From assembly GCA_028869255.1 (NCBI GenBank), contig CP110972.1, positions 5,246,001-5,310,000 of the forward strand: a stretch of 64,000 bases of DNA. The letters run 5' to 3'. The translations under genes and the position numbers were made by a program. The notes under the pieces were generated by a model. It did no database searches. It saw only the letters and a program-made list of their open reading frames with translations, and had not been told where the DNA came from. This document shows, in pieces, positions 18,549-29,548 of the stretch; position 1 is the first letter of the stretch, and the number at the start of each line of letters is the position of its first letter. The stretch comes from Pseudomonas poae. Lineage in GTDB: Bacteria > Pseudomonadota > Gammaproteobacteria > Pseudomonadales > Pseudomonadaceae.

Positions 18549-20452
18549 CAGCCCAGGACCTCGGCGAGGTTGCCTTTGGATTCCAGCCACGACTTGCGAT
18601 CCGGCGCACGTTTCTTCGCCAGCAGCATGTCCATCATTTCCGAGGTGGCGGCGAAGTCTTCCAGGGTCAACTGCACCAGGCGCCGAGTGTTCGGGTCCAT
18701 GGTGGTTTCGCGCAGCTGGGGCGGGTTCATTTCACCCAAGCCTTTGAATCGCGTGACCTGCGGCTTGCCACGTTTCTTCTCGGCCACCAGGCGGTCGAGG
18801 ATGCCATCGCGCTCGGCTTCGTCCAGGGCGTAGAAAATCTCCTTGCCCAGGTCGATACGGTACAGCGGCGGCATGGCGACGTAGACGTGACCGGCATCCA
18901 CCAACGGGCGGAAGTGCTGCACGAACAGCGCGCACAGCAAGGTGGCGATGTGCAAACCGTCGGAGTCGGCGTCGGCGAGGATGCAGATCTTGCCGTAGCG
19001 CAGCTGGCTCATGTCCGCCGCGCCCGGGTCGACCCCGATGGCCACGGCGATGTTGTGCACTTCCTGGCTGGCCAGCACTTCGCTGCCGTCGACTTCCCAG
19101 GTGTTGAGGATCTTGCCGCGCAACGGCAGGATCGCCTGGAATTCCTTGTCCCGCGCTTGTTTGGCGGAACCGCCGGCAGAGTCACCTTCCACCAGGAACA
19201 GCTCGGAACGCATCGGGTCCTGCCCGGCGCAATCGGCCAGCTTGCCGGGCAACGCCGGGCCCTGGGTGATGCGCTTGCGCTCGACCTTCTTGCTGGCCTT
19301 GAGGCGACGGCCGGCGTTGTTGATCGCCAGTTCCGCCAGGGCCAGGCCCAGTTCCGGGTGCTCGTTGAGCCACAGGCTGAAGGCGTCCTTGACCACACCG
19401 GAGACAAACGCCGCCGCCTCACGGGACGACAGGCGCTCTTTGGTTTGGCCGGAGAACTGCGGCTCCTGCATCTTCATCGACAGCACGAACGCGATGCGCT
19501 CCCACACGTCTTCCGGCGCCAGCTTCACGCCGCGTGGCAACAGGCTGCGGTATTCGCAGAATTCGCGCATGGCATCCAGCAAACCCTGGCGCAAACCGTT
19601 GACGTGAGTACCGCCCTGGGCGGTGGGGATCAGGTTGACGTAGCTTTCCTGCACGCTGTCGCCGCCTTCGGGCAACCACAGCAGCGCCCAGTCGACGGCT
19701 TCCTTGTTACCGGCCAGGCTGCCGCAGAACGGCTCGTTGGGCAGGCGTTCGAAGTCGCTGACGGAGTCTTCCAGGTAGGAGCGCAGGCCGTCTTCGTAGT
19801 GCCACTCGACCTTTTCGCCGGTGCCTTTATCTTCAAAGCTGACCAGCAGGCCCGGGCACAACACGGCCTTGGCTTTGAGCACGTGCTTGAGACGGCTGAT
19901 GGAGAATTTTGGCGAATCGAAGTATTTCGGGTCCGGCGCGAAGTACACGCTGGTGCCGGTGTTGCGCTTGCCGACGGTGCCGATCACTTCCAGGTCGGTG
20001 GCTTTGTAGCCATCGGCGAAGGTCATCTGGTACTCGTTGCCGTCGCGCTTGACCTTGACCCGCACCAGGGTCGACAGGGCGTTGACCACGGAAATACCCA
20101 CACCGTGCAAGCCACCGGAAAACTGGTAGTTCTTGTTGGAGAACTTGCCGCCGGCGTGCAGCTTGGTGAGGATCAACTCGACGCCCGACACGCCCTCTTC
20201 CGGGTGAATGTCCACCGGCATGCCGCGACCATCGTCGGACACTTCCAGCGAGTGGTCGGCATGGAGGATGACTTGTACCGACTTGGCATGCCCGGCCAAG
20301 GCTTCGTCGACGCTGTTGTCGATGACTTCCTGGGCAAGGTGGTTCGGCCGACTGGTGTCGGTGTACATGCCGGGGCGTTTGCGCACCGGGTCGAGGCCCG
20401 AGAGGACTTCGATGGCGTCGGCGTTATAAGAGCTAGCGCTGGGAGTGGCCAT
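18548..20452 (-). CDS. parE: DNA topoisomerase IV subunit B
   Basis: ParE is the ATPase subunit of topoisomerase IV. The 634-residue protein has the GHKL ATPase motifs (DNSVDEALAGHA, DDGRGMPVDIH, GGLHGVGISVVNALS at about 110-125) and the TOPRIM motif LVEGDSAGGSAKQARD at about 420. Its stop codon overlaps the start of the esterase-like gene. yqiA lies 44 bases upstream on the same strand, matching the E. coli yqiA-parE order. Confidence 0.97.
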   Translation of the reverse strand: MATPSASSYNADAIEVLSGLDPVRKRPGMYTDTSRPNHLAQEVIDNSVDEALAGHAKSVQVILHADHSLEVSDDGRGMPVDIHPEEGVSGVELILTKLHAGGKFSNKNYQFSGGLHGVGISVVNALSTLVRVKVKRDGNEYQMTFADGYKATDLEVIGTVGKRNTGTSVYFAPDPKYFDSPKFSISRLKHVLKAKAVLCPGLLVSFEDKGTGEKVEWHYEDGLRSYLEDSVSDFERLPNEPFCGSLAGNKEAVDWALLWLPEGGDSVQESYVNLIPTAQGGTHVNGLRQGLLDAMREFCEYRSLLPRGVKLAPEDVWERIAFVLSMKMQEPQFSGQTKERLSSREAAAFVSGVVKDAFSLWLNEHPELGLALAELAINNAGRRLKASKKVERKRITQGPALPGKLADCAGQDPMRSELFLVEGDSAGGSAKQARDKEFQAILPLRGKILNTWEVDGSEVLASQEVHNIAVAIGVDPGAADMSQLRYGKICILADADSDGLHIATLLCALFVQHFRPLVDAGHVYVAMPPLYRIDLGKEIFYALDEAERDGILDRLVAEKKRGKPQVTRFKGLGEMNPPQLRETTMDPNTRRLVQLTLEDFAATSEMMDMLLAKKRAPDRKSWLESKGNLAEVLG

Positions 20453-20496
20453 GGGGTCTCGTCGTGAGTCGTTCGATTAAAGAGTGACCCGCGACT

Positions 20497-21105
20497 TTAC
20501 AGTGCTGCAAAGTCGAAGGATGGATACTGATCTGCGCCAATGCCGGCAAAGCTCAACAACGCCGGCAATTGCTGGGCGAACCCCTGGTAACCATGGTCGC
20601 CACCGGCCTGGATGCGCAAGGCACAGGCCCGGTAATACTGTTGGGCGAGGCGATAATCCAGTGTTTCATCGCCGGTCTGCAACCACACCTGATACCGCGC
20701 CGCGTCCTGCGGGGCCGGTACTTCCAGCTCAGCCAGCGCCGTGACGTGGTCGTGGGTCAGTTCCCAGGTTTCATCGGTGTAGAGGTTCTTCTGGGTGCCC
20801 AGGTAACCGTCAAACATCCGATGGGGGCTGACCGCCGGGTTGACCAGCAGCGCCTTGAGGCCATGGCGTTCGGCAAGATGGGTTGCATAGTAGCCGCCGA
20901 GTGAGCTTCCGACTAGCAGTGGCCGCCCCAGCTGGGAAATGGCCTCCTCCAATTGAGGAATCGCCTGACGCGGGTGGTGATGCAGGGCCGGCACACGCAA
21001 CTGGTCGGCCAGGCCGAGATGGCCCATCACGGTAATCAGTTGGCTGGCCTTGTTGGACGCGGGCGCGCTGTTGAAACCGTGGATATACAGGATCGAAGCG
21101 GACAT
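20497..21105 (-). CDS. yqiA: YqiA/YcfP-family alpha/beta hydrolase
   Basis: The 202-residue protein is a small alpha/beta-hydrolase: oxyanion segment YIHGFNSAP near the start, nucleophile motif GSSLGGYYA at about 67-75, and a late His in GGDHGYQGF. E. coli YqiA has esterase activity on acyl-CoA-type test substrates; its natural substrate is unknown. It sits in the conserved nudF-yqiB-cpdA-yqiA-parE run, here interrupted by a REP doublet between cpdA and yqiA. Confidence 0.9.
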   Translation of the reverse strand: MSASILYIHGFNSAPASNKASQLITVMGHLGLADQLRVPALHHHPRQAIPQLEEAISQLGRPLLVGSSLGGYYATHLAERHGLKALLVNPAVSPHRMFDGYLGTQKNLYTDETWELTHDHVTALAELEVPAPQDAARYQVWLQTGDETLDYRLAQQYYRACALRIQAGGDHGYQGFAQQLPALLSFAGIGADQYPSFDFAAL

Positions 21106-21199
21106 GCCGGGCTCTCCATGCTTGCGCCAAAAGAGGCGCAGTTTACAGGGATCGGGGCGGCGTGTGAGAACCCCCGATCATCCGGCCGTTGCAGAACCC

Positions 21200-21292
21200 A
21201 TGTGGGAGCGGGCTTGCTCGCGAATGCGCAGTGCCAGTCAATACATCGGGTGACTGATACACCACATTCGCGAGCAAGCCCGCTCCCACATT
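21200..21292. repeat. REP doublet, family II
   Basis: Facing units of GGGAGCGGGCTTGCTCGCGA with about 45 bases between them, in the gap between cpdA and yqiA, which are on the same strand. It may form a hairpin within a shared transcript. Confidence 0.88.
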
Positions 21293-21312
21293 TTGATCGG
21301 TGTTTGCAGGTG

Positions 21313-22128
21313 TCAGTAGCCGCTGCTGCCGTAATCCACGGTAAAGGCAAAGTCTTTGACCCGCTCTACCCCGGTCTCCAACCGCCCGTCGGCATGCAGG
21401 CGCAGCCAGCGATAGCCCGGTGCTTGCTCGCTGACCTTGAAGTCTTCGCTGCCCGGCGCGAACTGGATGCAGGTCGACGGCGACGCCAACAGGCGCACAC
21501 CGTTGCGCGGGCGGTCGATTTCCTGGTGCACATGGCCCCACAGCACCGCCTTGACCTGCGGGAAGCGGTCAAGCACGGCAAACAATGCCTCGGGGTTGCG
21601 CAGGCCGATGGGCTCCATCCACGCACAGCCGATGGACACCGGGTGATGGTGAAAACACACCAGGTGATGCCGGTTCGGCGCTTCGCTCAACGCCTGGGCG
21701 AGCAATTGCAGCTGCTGGTCCTGCAGGTAGCCGGGCACCGAACCGGGTACAGCCGAGTCCAGCAGGGTGATGCGCCAGTTGCCCACGTCGACCACCGGCT
21801 CCAGCAAGTCGCTGTGCACGGCGGCGTGCGCCATGATCTGCGGTTCGTCGTGGTTGCCGGGAATCCAGCGCGCCGGGGCGTCGAGCTGGCGGGTCATCTC
21901 GCGAAACAGCTGATAGGACTCCAGCGTGCCGTCCTGGGACAGGTCTCCGGTGGCCAGCAGCAAGTCGATCCGTGGCTGCTGCTCGCGCACCAATTCGATC
22001 ACCCGTTGCAGGCTTTCGCGGGTATTCATGCCCAGCAGCGCACCGTCGGCCTCGGCAAACAGGTGGCTGTCGGACAGTTGCACCAGCAACGCCGGCGCAT
22101 CAGGGTTCAAGGTGGATACGCTCGGCAA
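21313..22128 (-). CDS. cpdA: 3',5'-cyclic-AMP phosphodiesterase CpdA
   Basis: CpdA is a metallophosphoesterase that hydrolyses cAMP in the cytosol. Metal-binding motifs are seen in order: LSDSHLF, TGDLSQDG, GNHDE, CFHHHP and WGHVHQE. I chose the TTG at 22128 because GGGAGAG sits about five bases upstream and the protein then begins MPSVSTLNPDAPALL. A second TTG six codons earlier would leave that site inside the gene. The length is 271 residues. Confidence 0.9.
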   Translation of the reverse strand: MPSVSTLNPDAPALLVQLSDSHLFAEADGALLGMNTRESLQRVIELVREQQPRIDLLLATGDLSQDGTLESYQLFREMTRQLDAPARWIPGNHDEPQIMAHAAVHSDLLEPVVDVGNWRITLLDSAVPGSVPGYLQDQQLQLLAQALSEAPNRHHLVCFHHHPVSIGCAWMEPIGLRNPEALFAVLDRFPQVKAVLWGHVHQEIDRPRNGVRLLASPSTCIQFAPGSEDFKVSEQAPGYRWLRLHADGRLETGVERVKDFAFTVDYGSSGY

Positions 22129-22226
22129 GGCGCTCTCCCAAGGCAATCACAGGAAATGGACGGTTAACGTGATTATGCTGGGGCAGGACACAAAGAGGAA
22201 ACCCGGGAAGCGGACGCAGTTCACAT

Positions 22227-22676
22227 CTACCGCACGACTTCAAACTCATGGCCCAGGGCCAGGCAGTGGCTCAACCACTCACCGAGGAACACATTGAGCT
22301 GTGCTTTCTCATCGGGCTGGTGCATGAACACATTGGGGTAAGGATAGATGCTGCGAAAGCGTCGCGCATGTTCAGCGCTGATCACTTCGGCCATCCGTGC
22401 ATCGTGGTACACCTGCACTTCCAGTTGCGGCACCGGCAGCCACGGCAGGCTGTGTTCCTGGCGCACCCGCAAGGTGGTGGTGTACGGGCAGTTGACGATG
22501 ACTTCAAGCGCCAGTACGCCAAGCATCTGGTCGCCATGGGTCACGCCGATGCGCCGCGCCTCAGGCGCGTGACGCATGTCGGGCAGCAACCGCATCAGCC
22601 GCGCATAGTTGGCCTCACAGGCAGCCTGCAGCCCGATCAGGTCGACTCGGTATCGTTCCCGTGCCTTTACTGCCAT
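22227..22676 (-). CDS. YqiB-family (DUF1249) protein
   Basis: The 149-residue protein has the conserved YRVDLIGLQAACEANYARLMRLLP start and YHDARMAEVISAEHARRFRSIYPYPN segment of the DUF1249 family (E. coli YqiB). Its function is not known. It overlaps nudF by 10 bases and lies upstream of cpdA, the order seen in E. coli. Confidence 0.88.
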   Translation of the reverse strand: MAVKARERYRVDLIGLQAACEANYARLMRLLPDMRHAPEARRIGVTHGDQMLGVLALEVIVNCPYTTTLRVRQEHSLPWLPVPQLEVQVYHDARMAEVISAEHARRFRSIYPYPNVFMHQPDEKAQLNVFLGEWLSHCLALGHEFEVVR

Positions 22677-23284
22677 AACCCCCTCACTTCCGCGCGATTA
22701 AGCGCAAGCCATTGCAGGGCGATAATGCTGGCTGCGTTGGAAATTTTGCCGTCACGCACCGCTTGCAGGGCATCTTCAAAGGCCCAGGTGCTGACGCGGA
22801 TATCTTCTGCCTCTTCTTCCAGTCCATGGACGCCACCCGCGCCCGAGCTGTCGCAACGGCCCAGGTACAAGTGCACATATTCGGTGCTGCCGCCGGGCGA
22901 CGGGAAATATTTGGTGATCGGCCACAGCGCGGAGAATGTCAGCCCAGCTTCCTCCTCGGCTTCGCGGTGTGCAACCTCCTCCGGCTCTTCATCCTTGTCG
23001 ATCAGGCCGGCGACCATCTCGATCAGCCACGGGTTGTCGGTACGGCCCATGGCGCCGACGCGAAATTGCTCGATCAACACCACTTCATCGCGTTGCGGGT
23101 CGTAGGGCAATACGCACACGGCGTCGTGACGCACAAAGACTTCACGGTTGATCACCCGGCTCATGCCGCCGTCGAATTTCTCGTGGCGCAGCTGCACGCG
23201 ATCAAGCTTGTAGAAACCTTTATAGGCATTGTCGCGCTGAACAATTTCAATTTTGCTCGGCGTCGATTTTGCTAAGTCCGTCAT
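22667..23284 (-). CDS. nudF: ADP-ribose pyrophosphatase
   Basis: NudF hydrolyses ADP-ribose to AMP and ribose 5-phosphate. The 205-residue protein contains an intact Nudix box beginning at GLIDKDEEPEEVA and continuing HREAEEEAGL (G-x5-E-x7-REUxEExGU), at about residues 94-116. It is first in a nudF-yqiB-cpdA-yqiA run. Confidence 0.94.
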   Translation of the reverse strand: MTDLAKSTPSKIEIVQRDNAYKGFYKLDRVQLRHEKFDGGMSRVINREVFVRHDAVCVLPYDPQRDEVVLIEQFRVGAMGRTDNPWLIEMVAGLIDKDEEPEEVAHREAEEEAGLTFSALWPITKYFPSPGGSTEYVHLYLGRCDSSGAGGVHGLEEEAEDIRVSTWAFEDALQAVRDGKISNAASIIALQWLALNRAEVRGLWQ

Positions 23285-23477
23285 ATCCCATCCTCGTTAA
23301 GCCTGAGCAATTGGCGCCATCCTAACGCGCCCGTGCACCTTGGCGCAGCCCCTTTCCGGTTGCCGGGATAGACGGCGGGCGTCAAACTCACTCTAATCAG
23401 CTTAGTGGCGAACTGACTGCCTTGCCGGTAGTCGAAGCTCCACAAATTTCGCTCTTATCGATAGACGAAGGACTTCC

Positions 23478-24224
23478 ATGTCGCTTTTAAAAATCGCCTC
23501 CGTGGCCTGCATCGCATTGACCCTTGGTGCCTGCCAAAGCCTGTTCCAACCCAGCTATCGCACCCCGCTGGAAGCCACCCGCGACGCCACCGAGCAAAGC
23601 AAGCCAGGCTGCGCCAGCGCCGATTGCCCGCTGGTGAATATCGACACGGTGCACTTTGCCAAGGAACCCAAGCTGGACGCCCTGATCGAACAGCGCCTGC
23701 TGGAGATGACCCGCACGGCTGCCAGCGACCCGCTGCCGACCAGTTTGGAAACCTATCGCGAGCAATTCCTGCAAACCGCCGCCCCACGCAACAGCATGTA
23801 CTTGCAGGCCAAGGTACGCGAGCAGCATGACGGCTTGGTGATCGTCGAATTGTCCAGCTACCTGGACCAGGGCGCCACCCACGGCGAGCCGGGGCGTGCA
23901 TTCATCAACTATTCACGCCAGCAGCAAAAGGCCCTGTCCTTGAGCGACATGCTGTTGCCGGGCAAGGAAGACGCCTTCTGGAAAGCCGCCCAGGTGGCCC
24001 ACAACAGCTGGCTGATCAGCACCCGCCTGAGCCTGGAGCCGGAGTTCGTGAAGAGCTACCCCTTCCAGAAAACCCCGAACGTGGCGCTGACTTATGGCGC
24101 GGTGGTCCTCAAGTACCCCACCGCCACCATCGCACCCTATGCCCTGGGCCACGTCGAGTTGCAGATTCCTTACTCGCGCCTGGACGGCATCATCAAGCCT
24201 GAACTGGTGCCCGTACGCCACTGA
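23478..24224 (+). CDS. RsiV/DUF3298-family lipoprotein
   Basis: The 248-residue protein has a lipoprotein signal (SVACIALTLGAC, Cys at about 19). The rest resembles the DUF4163/DUF3298 pair found in RsiV-like proteins: SYLDQGATHGEPGRAFINYSR and LSLSDMLLPGKEDAFW. Bacillus RsiV is an anti-sigma factor that binds lysozyme, but the membrane anti-sigma part is absent here, so that role is not implied. Its last 32 bases overlap the end of the convergent cytX gene. Confidence 0.8.
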   Translation: MSLLKIASVACIALTLGACQSLFQPSYRTPLEATRDATEQSKPGCASADCPLVNIDTVHFAKEPKLDALIEQRLLEMTRTAASDPLPTSLETYREQFLQTAAPRNSMYLQAKVREQHDGLVIVELSSYLDQGATHGEPGRAFINYSRQQQKALSLSDMLLPGKEDAFWKAAQVAHNSWLISTRLSLEPEFVKSYPFQKTPNVALTYGAVVLKYPTATIAPYALGHVELQIPYSRLDGIIKPELVPVRH

Positions 24225-25482
24225 AGGCCCGGCCCAGGATGAACTGCAATACCCCTGCCAGCACCAGCGCCGGCAGGGTCGCGCCGATATCCGGGTACAG
24301 GTTGGCCAGCAAATGGTAAGTACCGATGCCACCCAGCCAGGCCACCAGTGCCGGCCAACGCAGATTGGCCACCGCGCCCAGGCCACGCCGGCGCAGGATG
24401 AAGTGATCCACCAGCACCACGCCGAACAACGGCGCGAACACCGAGCCGATCAGCAACAGGAAGTTCTGATACTGGGCCAACGGCGCAAAACAGGCGATCA
24501 AGGTGCAGAGCACACCAATGCCCAAGGCCAGGTGCTCGACCTTCAAGCGCAACAGAATGCCGCTGGACACCGCCGCCGAGTGGATATCGGCGAAAGCGTT
24601 TTCCGACTCATCCAGCAGGATCAGCAACAACGGAATCCCCAGCCCAGCCCCGGCCAATGCCAGCAACAGCGCATTCACTTCACCGCTGGGCGCAAACGCC
24701 AGGGTGTAGGCCACGCCCAGGCTCATCAGCCAGAAATTACCGATAAAGAAGCCCAGCGCGGTGCCGCCGAACACACTTTTGGCGCGTTTGCCGAAGCGTG
24801 AGTAATCGGCAATCAGCGGCAACCACGACAGCGGCATGGCGATGGCAATATCAAACCCCACCGCAAACGGCATCGAACCATCACCGGCCTGGGCCCAGAG
24901 TGCGCCAAGGTCGGCCTTGACGAACAGGTTCCAGGTCAGCCACAGGCAGGCGGCGAGCAGCAGCCAGATGCCCCACTTGCGCAGGATCTGCCGTACAAAC
25001 GTCAGCGGGCCACTGACCGCCAGCAAGGTCGCCAAACCGCCAAAAAACACGGTCCACAACAACGGGCTGGCCAGCAGGCTGCCGTCGCTGAACGCGCGTG
25101 CGCCGAGCAGGCTGGCAGCATCGCGCATCACAATGATTTCGAACGAGCCCCAGCCGATCAACTGCAGCAGGTTCAACAATGCCGGCAGGCTGGCGCCTTT
25201 GGCACCGAGGCTGAGCTTGAGCGCGGCCATGGCGGACAGGCCGGTGTCACTGCCGATCACGCCGACGGCCGCCAGCAACAGCACGCCGACCAGCGTACCG
25301 AGGAAAATCGCCAGCAACGAGCCCGAGAGGCCCAGGCCCGGCGCGAGTAATGCGCCGGTTTGCAGGACCATCAGGCCGATGCCGAGGGAGAACCACAGGG
25401 AGAACAGGTCGCGGGCGCCGAACACGCGTTTGTCAGCGGGAACTGCGATGTCCGGGGAGTAAGTGCTGGATTGAATGCTCAA
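24193..25482 (-). CDS. cytX: CytX-type hydroxymethylpyrimidine permease
   Basis: The 429-residue protein has about twelve hydrophobic helices of the NCS1 (cytosine permease) family, with FSLWFSLGIGLMVLQTGALL near the N-terminus. CytX is thought to import the thiamin pyrimidine precursor HMP. Its position just downstream of thiC supports this. The likely start is the TTG at 25482 (MSIQSSTYSPDIAVPADKRV); the Shine-Dalgarno match is weak (CAGAGAT), so the start is uncertain. I see no separate TPP riboswitch between thiC and cytX, so cytX may depend on the thiC transcript. Confidence 0.82.
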   Translation of the reverse strand: MSIQSSTYSPDIAVPADKRVFGARDLFSLWFSLGIGLMVLQTGALLAPGLGLSGSLLAIFLGTLVGVLLLAAVGVIGSDTGLSAMAALKLSLGAKGASLPALLNLLQLIGWGSFEIIVMRDAASLLGARAFSDGSLLASPLLWTVFFGGLATLLAVSGPLTFVRQILRKWGIWLLLAACLWLTWNLFVKADLGALWAQAGDGSMPFAVGFDIAIAMPLSWLPLIADYSRFGKRAKSVFGGTALGFFIGNFWLMSLGVAYTLAFAPSGEVNALLLALAGAGLGIPLLLILLDESENAFADIHSAAVSSGILLRLKVEHLALGIGVLCTLIACFAPLAQYQNFLLLIGSVFAPLFGVVLVDHFILRRRGLGAVANLRWPALVAWLGGIGTYHLLANLYPDIGATLPALVLAGVLQFILGRAFSGVRAPVQA

Positions 25483-25520
25483 GGGTGTTATCTCTGAGGG
25501 ACACTTTGTTGTTTGATGGA

Positions 25521-25610
25521 TCGCCTTCGCGAGCAAGCCCGCTCCCACATTTGGAACGCATTCCAATGTGGGAGCGGCGGTGCGACGATTCGACTTGCTC
25601 GCGAAGGGGC
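25521..25610. repeat. REP doublet, family II with a variant right unit
   Basis: The left unit is the reverse complement of GGGAGCGGGCTTGCTCGCGA. The right unit starts GTGGGAGCGGCGGTGCGACG and continues ATTCGACTTGCTCGCGAAGG, so it carries about 15 extra bases in the middle of the stem. It lies between thiC and cytX. Confidence 0.8.
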
Positions 25611-25635
25611 CAGTAAAGGCACTTACACTCTAGAA

Positions 25636-27790
<2,155 letters not shown>

Positions 27791-27990
27791 ACGCGGCCAG
27801 TCTAGACCATGGCGTGGGCAAATTGCCAATAGCGGTTTATTCAGCGTGATGAATGGCGCGATTGCGGGATTGTTGCGCCGGGTCAGCGCCACTACACTCG
27901 ATGACCGCCACAATGCTTGACGCCAGGAACGGCCAGTCTTAGCCTTGGGCAATAAATTATCACCATAATATTAACTCTAGGGATCGCCTC

Positions 27991-29430
27991 ATGCTGCGCA
28001 AACTCTCACTGGCTCTCGCCGTGTCTTGTGCGACCAACGGAATGGTCTGGGCAGCTGAAGCGCCCTTGTCCGCCAAAACCGACCTGGTCAGCGTCTACCA
28101 GGAAGCTGCCGATAACAACGCCGACCTGGCCGCCGCCCGCGCCCAATACGGCGCACAAAAAGAAGTGGTGCCCCAGGCCCGCGCAGGCTTGCTGCCCAAC
28201 CTGTCGGGCGGTGCGGATATCAATAACGTGCGCACCCAGATCGACACCCCGGCCGCCACCGCCAACCGCGACGCGCACTCCTGGCGAGCCACCTTGAGCC
28301 AGCCGCTGTTCCGCGCCGACCGCTGGTTCCAGTTGCAAGCCGCCGAGGCCACCAATGAGCAGGCCGCGCTGCAACTCTCGGCCACCGAACAAAATCTGAT
28401 CCTGCAAAGCGCCGAAAGCTACTTCGCCGTGCTGCGCGCCCAGGACAACCTGGCCTCGACCAAGGCCGAAGAAAATGCGTTCAAGCGCCAGCTCGACCAA
28501 TCCAACGAGCGCTTCGACGTGGGCCTGTCGGACAAGACCGACGTGCTGCAATCCCAGGCCAGCTACGACACGGCCCGTGCCAACCGCATCGTGGCCCAGC
28601 GCCAGGTGGACGACGCCTTTGAAGCGCTGATCACCCTGACCAACCGCCAGTACAACTCGATCCAGGGCATCGTGCACACACTGCCGGTGCTGCCACCGTC
28701 ACCGAACGACGCCAAGGCGTGGGTCGAGACCGCCGGCCGCCAGAACCTCAACCTGCTTGCCAGCAACTACGCGGTGACCGCCGCCGAAGAAACCTTGAAG
28801 CAGCGCAAGGCCGGCCATGCGCCGACCCTGGATGCGGTGGCCCAGTACGAGAAAGGCGATAATGACGCCCTGGGCTTCAGCAACCCGAATGCCTTTGGCA
28901 CACCGTATCGCGGCGATGTGGAGCAACGCACCATCGGGCTGCGCTTGAACATCCCGATCTACAGCGGCGGGCTGACCAGCTCGCAAGTGCGTGAGTCCTA
29001 CTCGCGCTTGGGCCAGACCGAGCAGCAACGCGAGGGCCTGCGCCGCCAGGTGGTGGAAAACACGCGCAACCTGCACCGTGCGGTCAACACGGATGTGGAG
29101 CAGGTACAGGCGCGCCGCCAATCGATCATCTCCAACCAGAGCGCGGTGGAAGCCACGGAAATCGGGTACCAGGTGGGTACGCGCAATATCGTCGACGTGC
29201 TGGATTCACAGCGCCAGCTCTACTCCTCGGTGCGCAACTACAACAACAGCCGCTACGACTACATCCTCGACAACCTGCGCCTGAAGCAGGCCGCAGGCAC
29301 CTTGAACCCAGGGGATCTGCAAGACCTGGCGCGCTACCTCAAGGCCGACTACAACCCGGATCGCGACTTCCTGCCGCCGGACCTGGCCAAAGCCGCCGCC
29401 GAACAACTCAAGGCCCGCCCAGGCTATTAA
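27991..29430 (+). CDS. tolC: TolC-family outer membrane efflux protein
   Basis: TolC forms the trimeric outer-membrane tunnel for tripartite pumps and type I secretion. The 479-residue protein has a Sec signal peptide (MLRKLSLALAVSCATNGMVWA, cleaved near residue 22), and the two coiled repeats typical of the family (VYQEAADNNADLAAARAQYG and the long helical segments near 115-215 and 330-420). The family motif RNIVDVLDSQRQLY is present near 395. It is divergent from thiC. REP family I follows it. Confidence 0.93.
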   Translation: MLRKLSLALAVSCATNGMVWAAEAPLSAKTDLVSVYQEAADNNADLAAARAQYGAQKEVVPQARAGLLPNLSGGADINNVRTQIDTPAATANRDAHSWRATLSQPLFRADRWFQLQAAEATNEQAALQLSATEQNLILQSAESYFAVLRAQDNLASTKAEENAFKRQLDQSNERFDVGLSDKTDVLQSQASYDTARANRIVAQRQVDDAFEALITLTNRQYNSIQGIVHTLPVLPPSPNDAKAWVETAGRQNLNLLASNYAVTAAEETLKQRKAGHAPTLDAVAQYEKGDNDALGFSNPNAFGTPYRGDVEQRTIGLRLNIPIYSGGLTSSQVRESYSRLGQTEQQREGLRRQVVENTRNLHRAVNTDVEQVQARRQSIISNQSAVEATEIGYQVGTRNIVDVLDSQRQLYSSVRNYNNSRYDYILDNLRLKQAAGTLNPGDLQDLARYLKADYNPDRDFLPPDLAKAAAEQLKARPGY

Positions 29431-29446
29431 GCACACCGCATAACCA

Positions 29447-29535
29447 ATGTGGGAGCTGGCTTGCCTGCGATAGCAACACCTCGGTTTACCTGATGGACCG
29501 AGGCGCTTGCATCGCAGGCAAGCCAGCTCCCACAT
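29447..29535. repeat. REP doublet, family I
   Basis: Facing units of GGGAGCTGGCTTGCCTGCGA with about 45 bases between them (inner arms CCTCGGTTTACC / GGACCGAGG). It fills the gap between convergent tolC and waaA. Confidence 0.9.
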
Positions 29536-29548
29536 TCGATTTGTGTGG

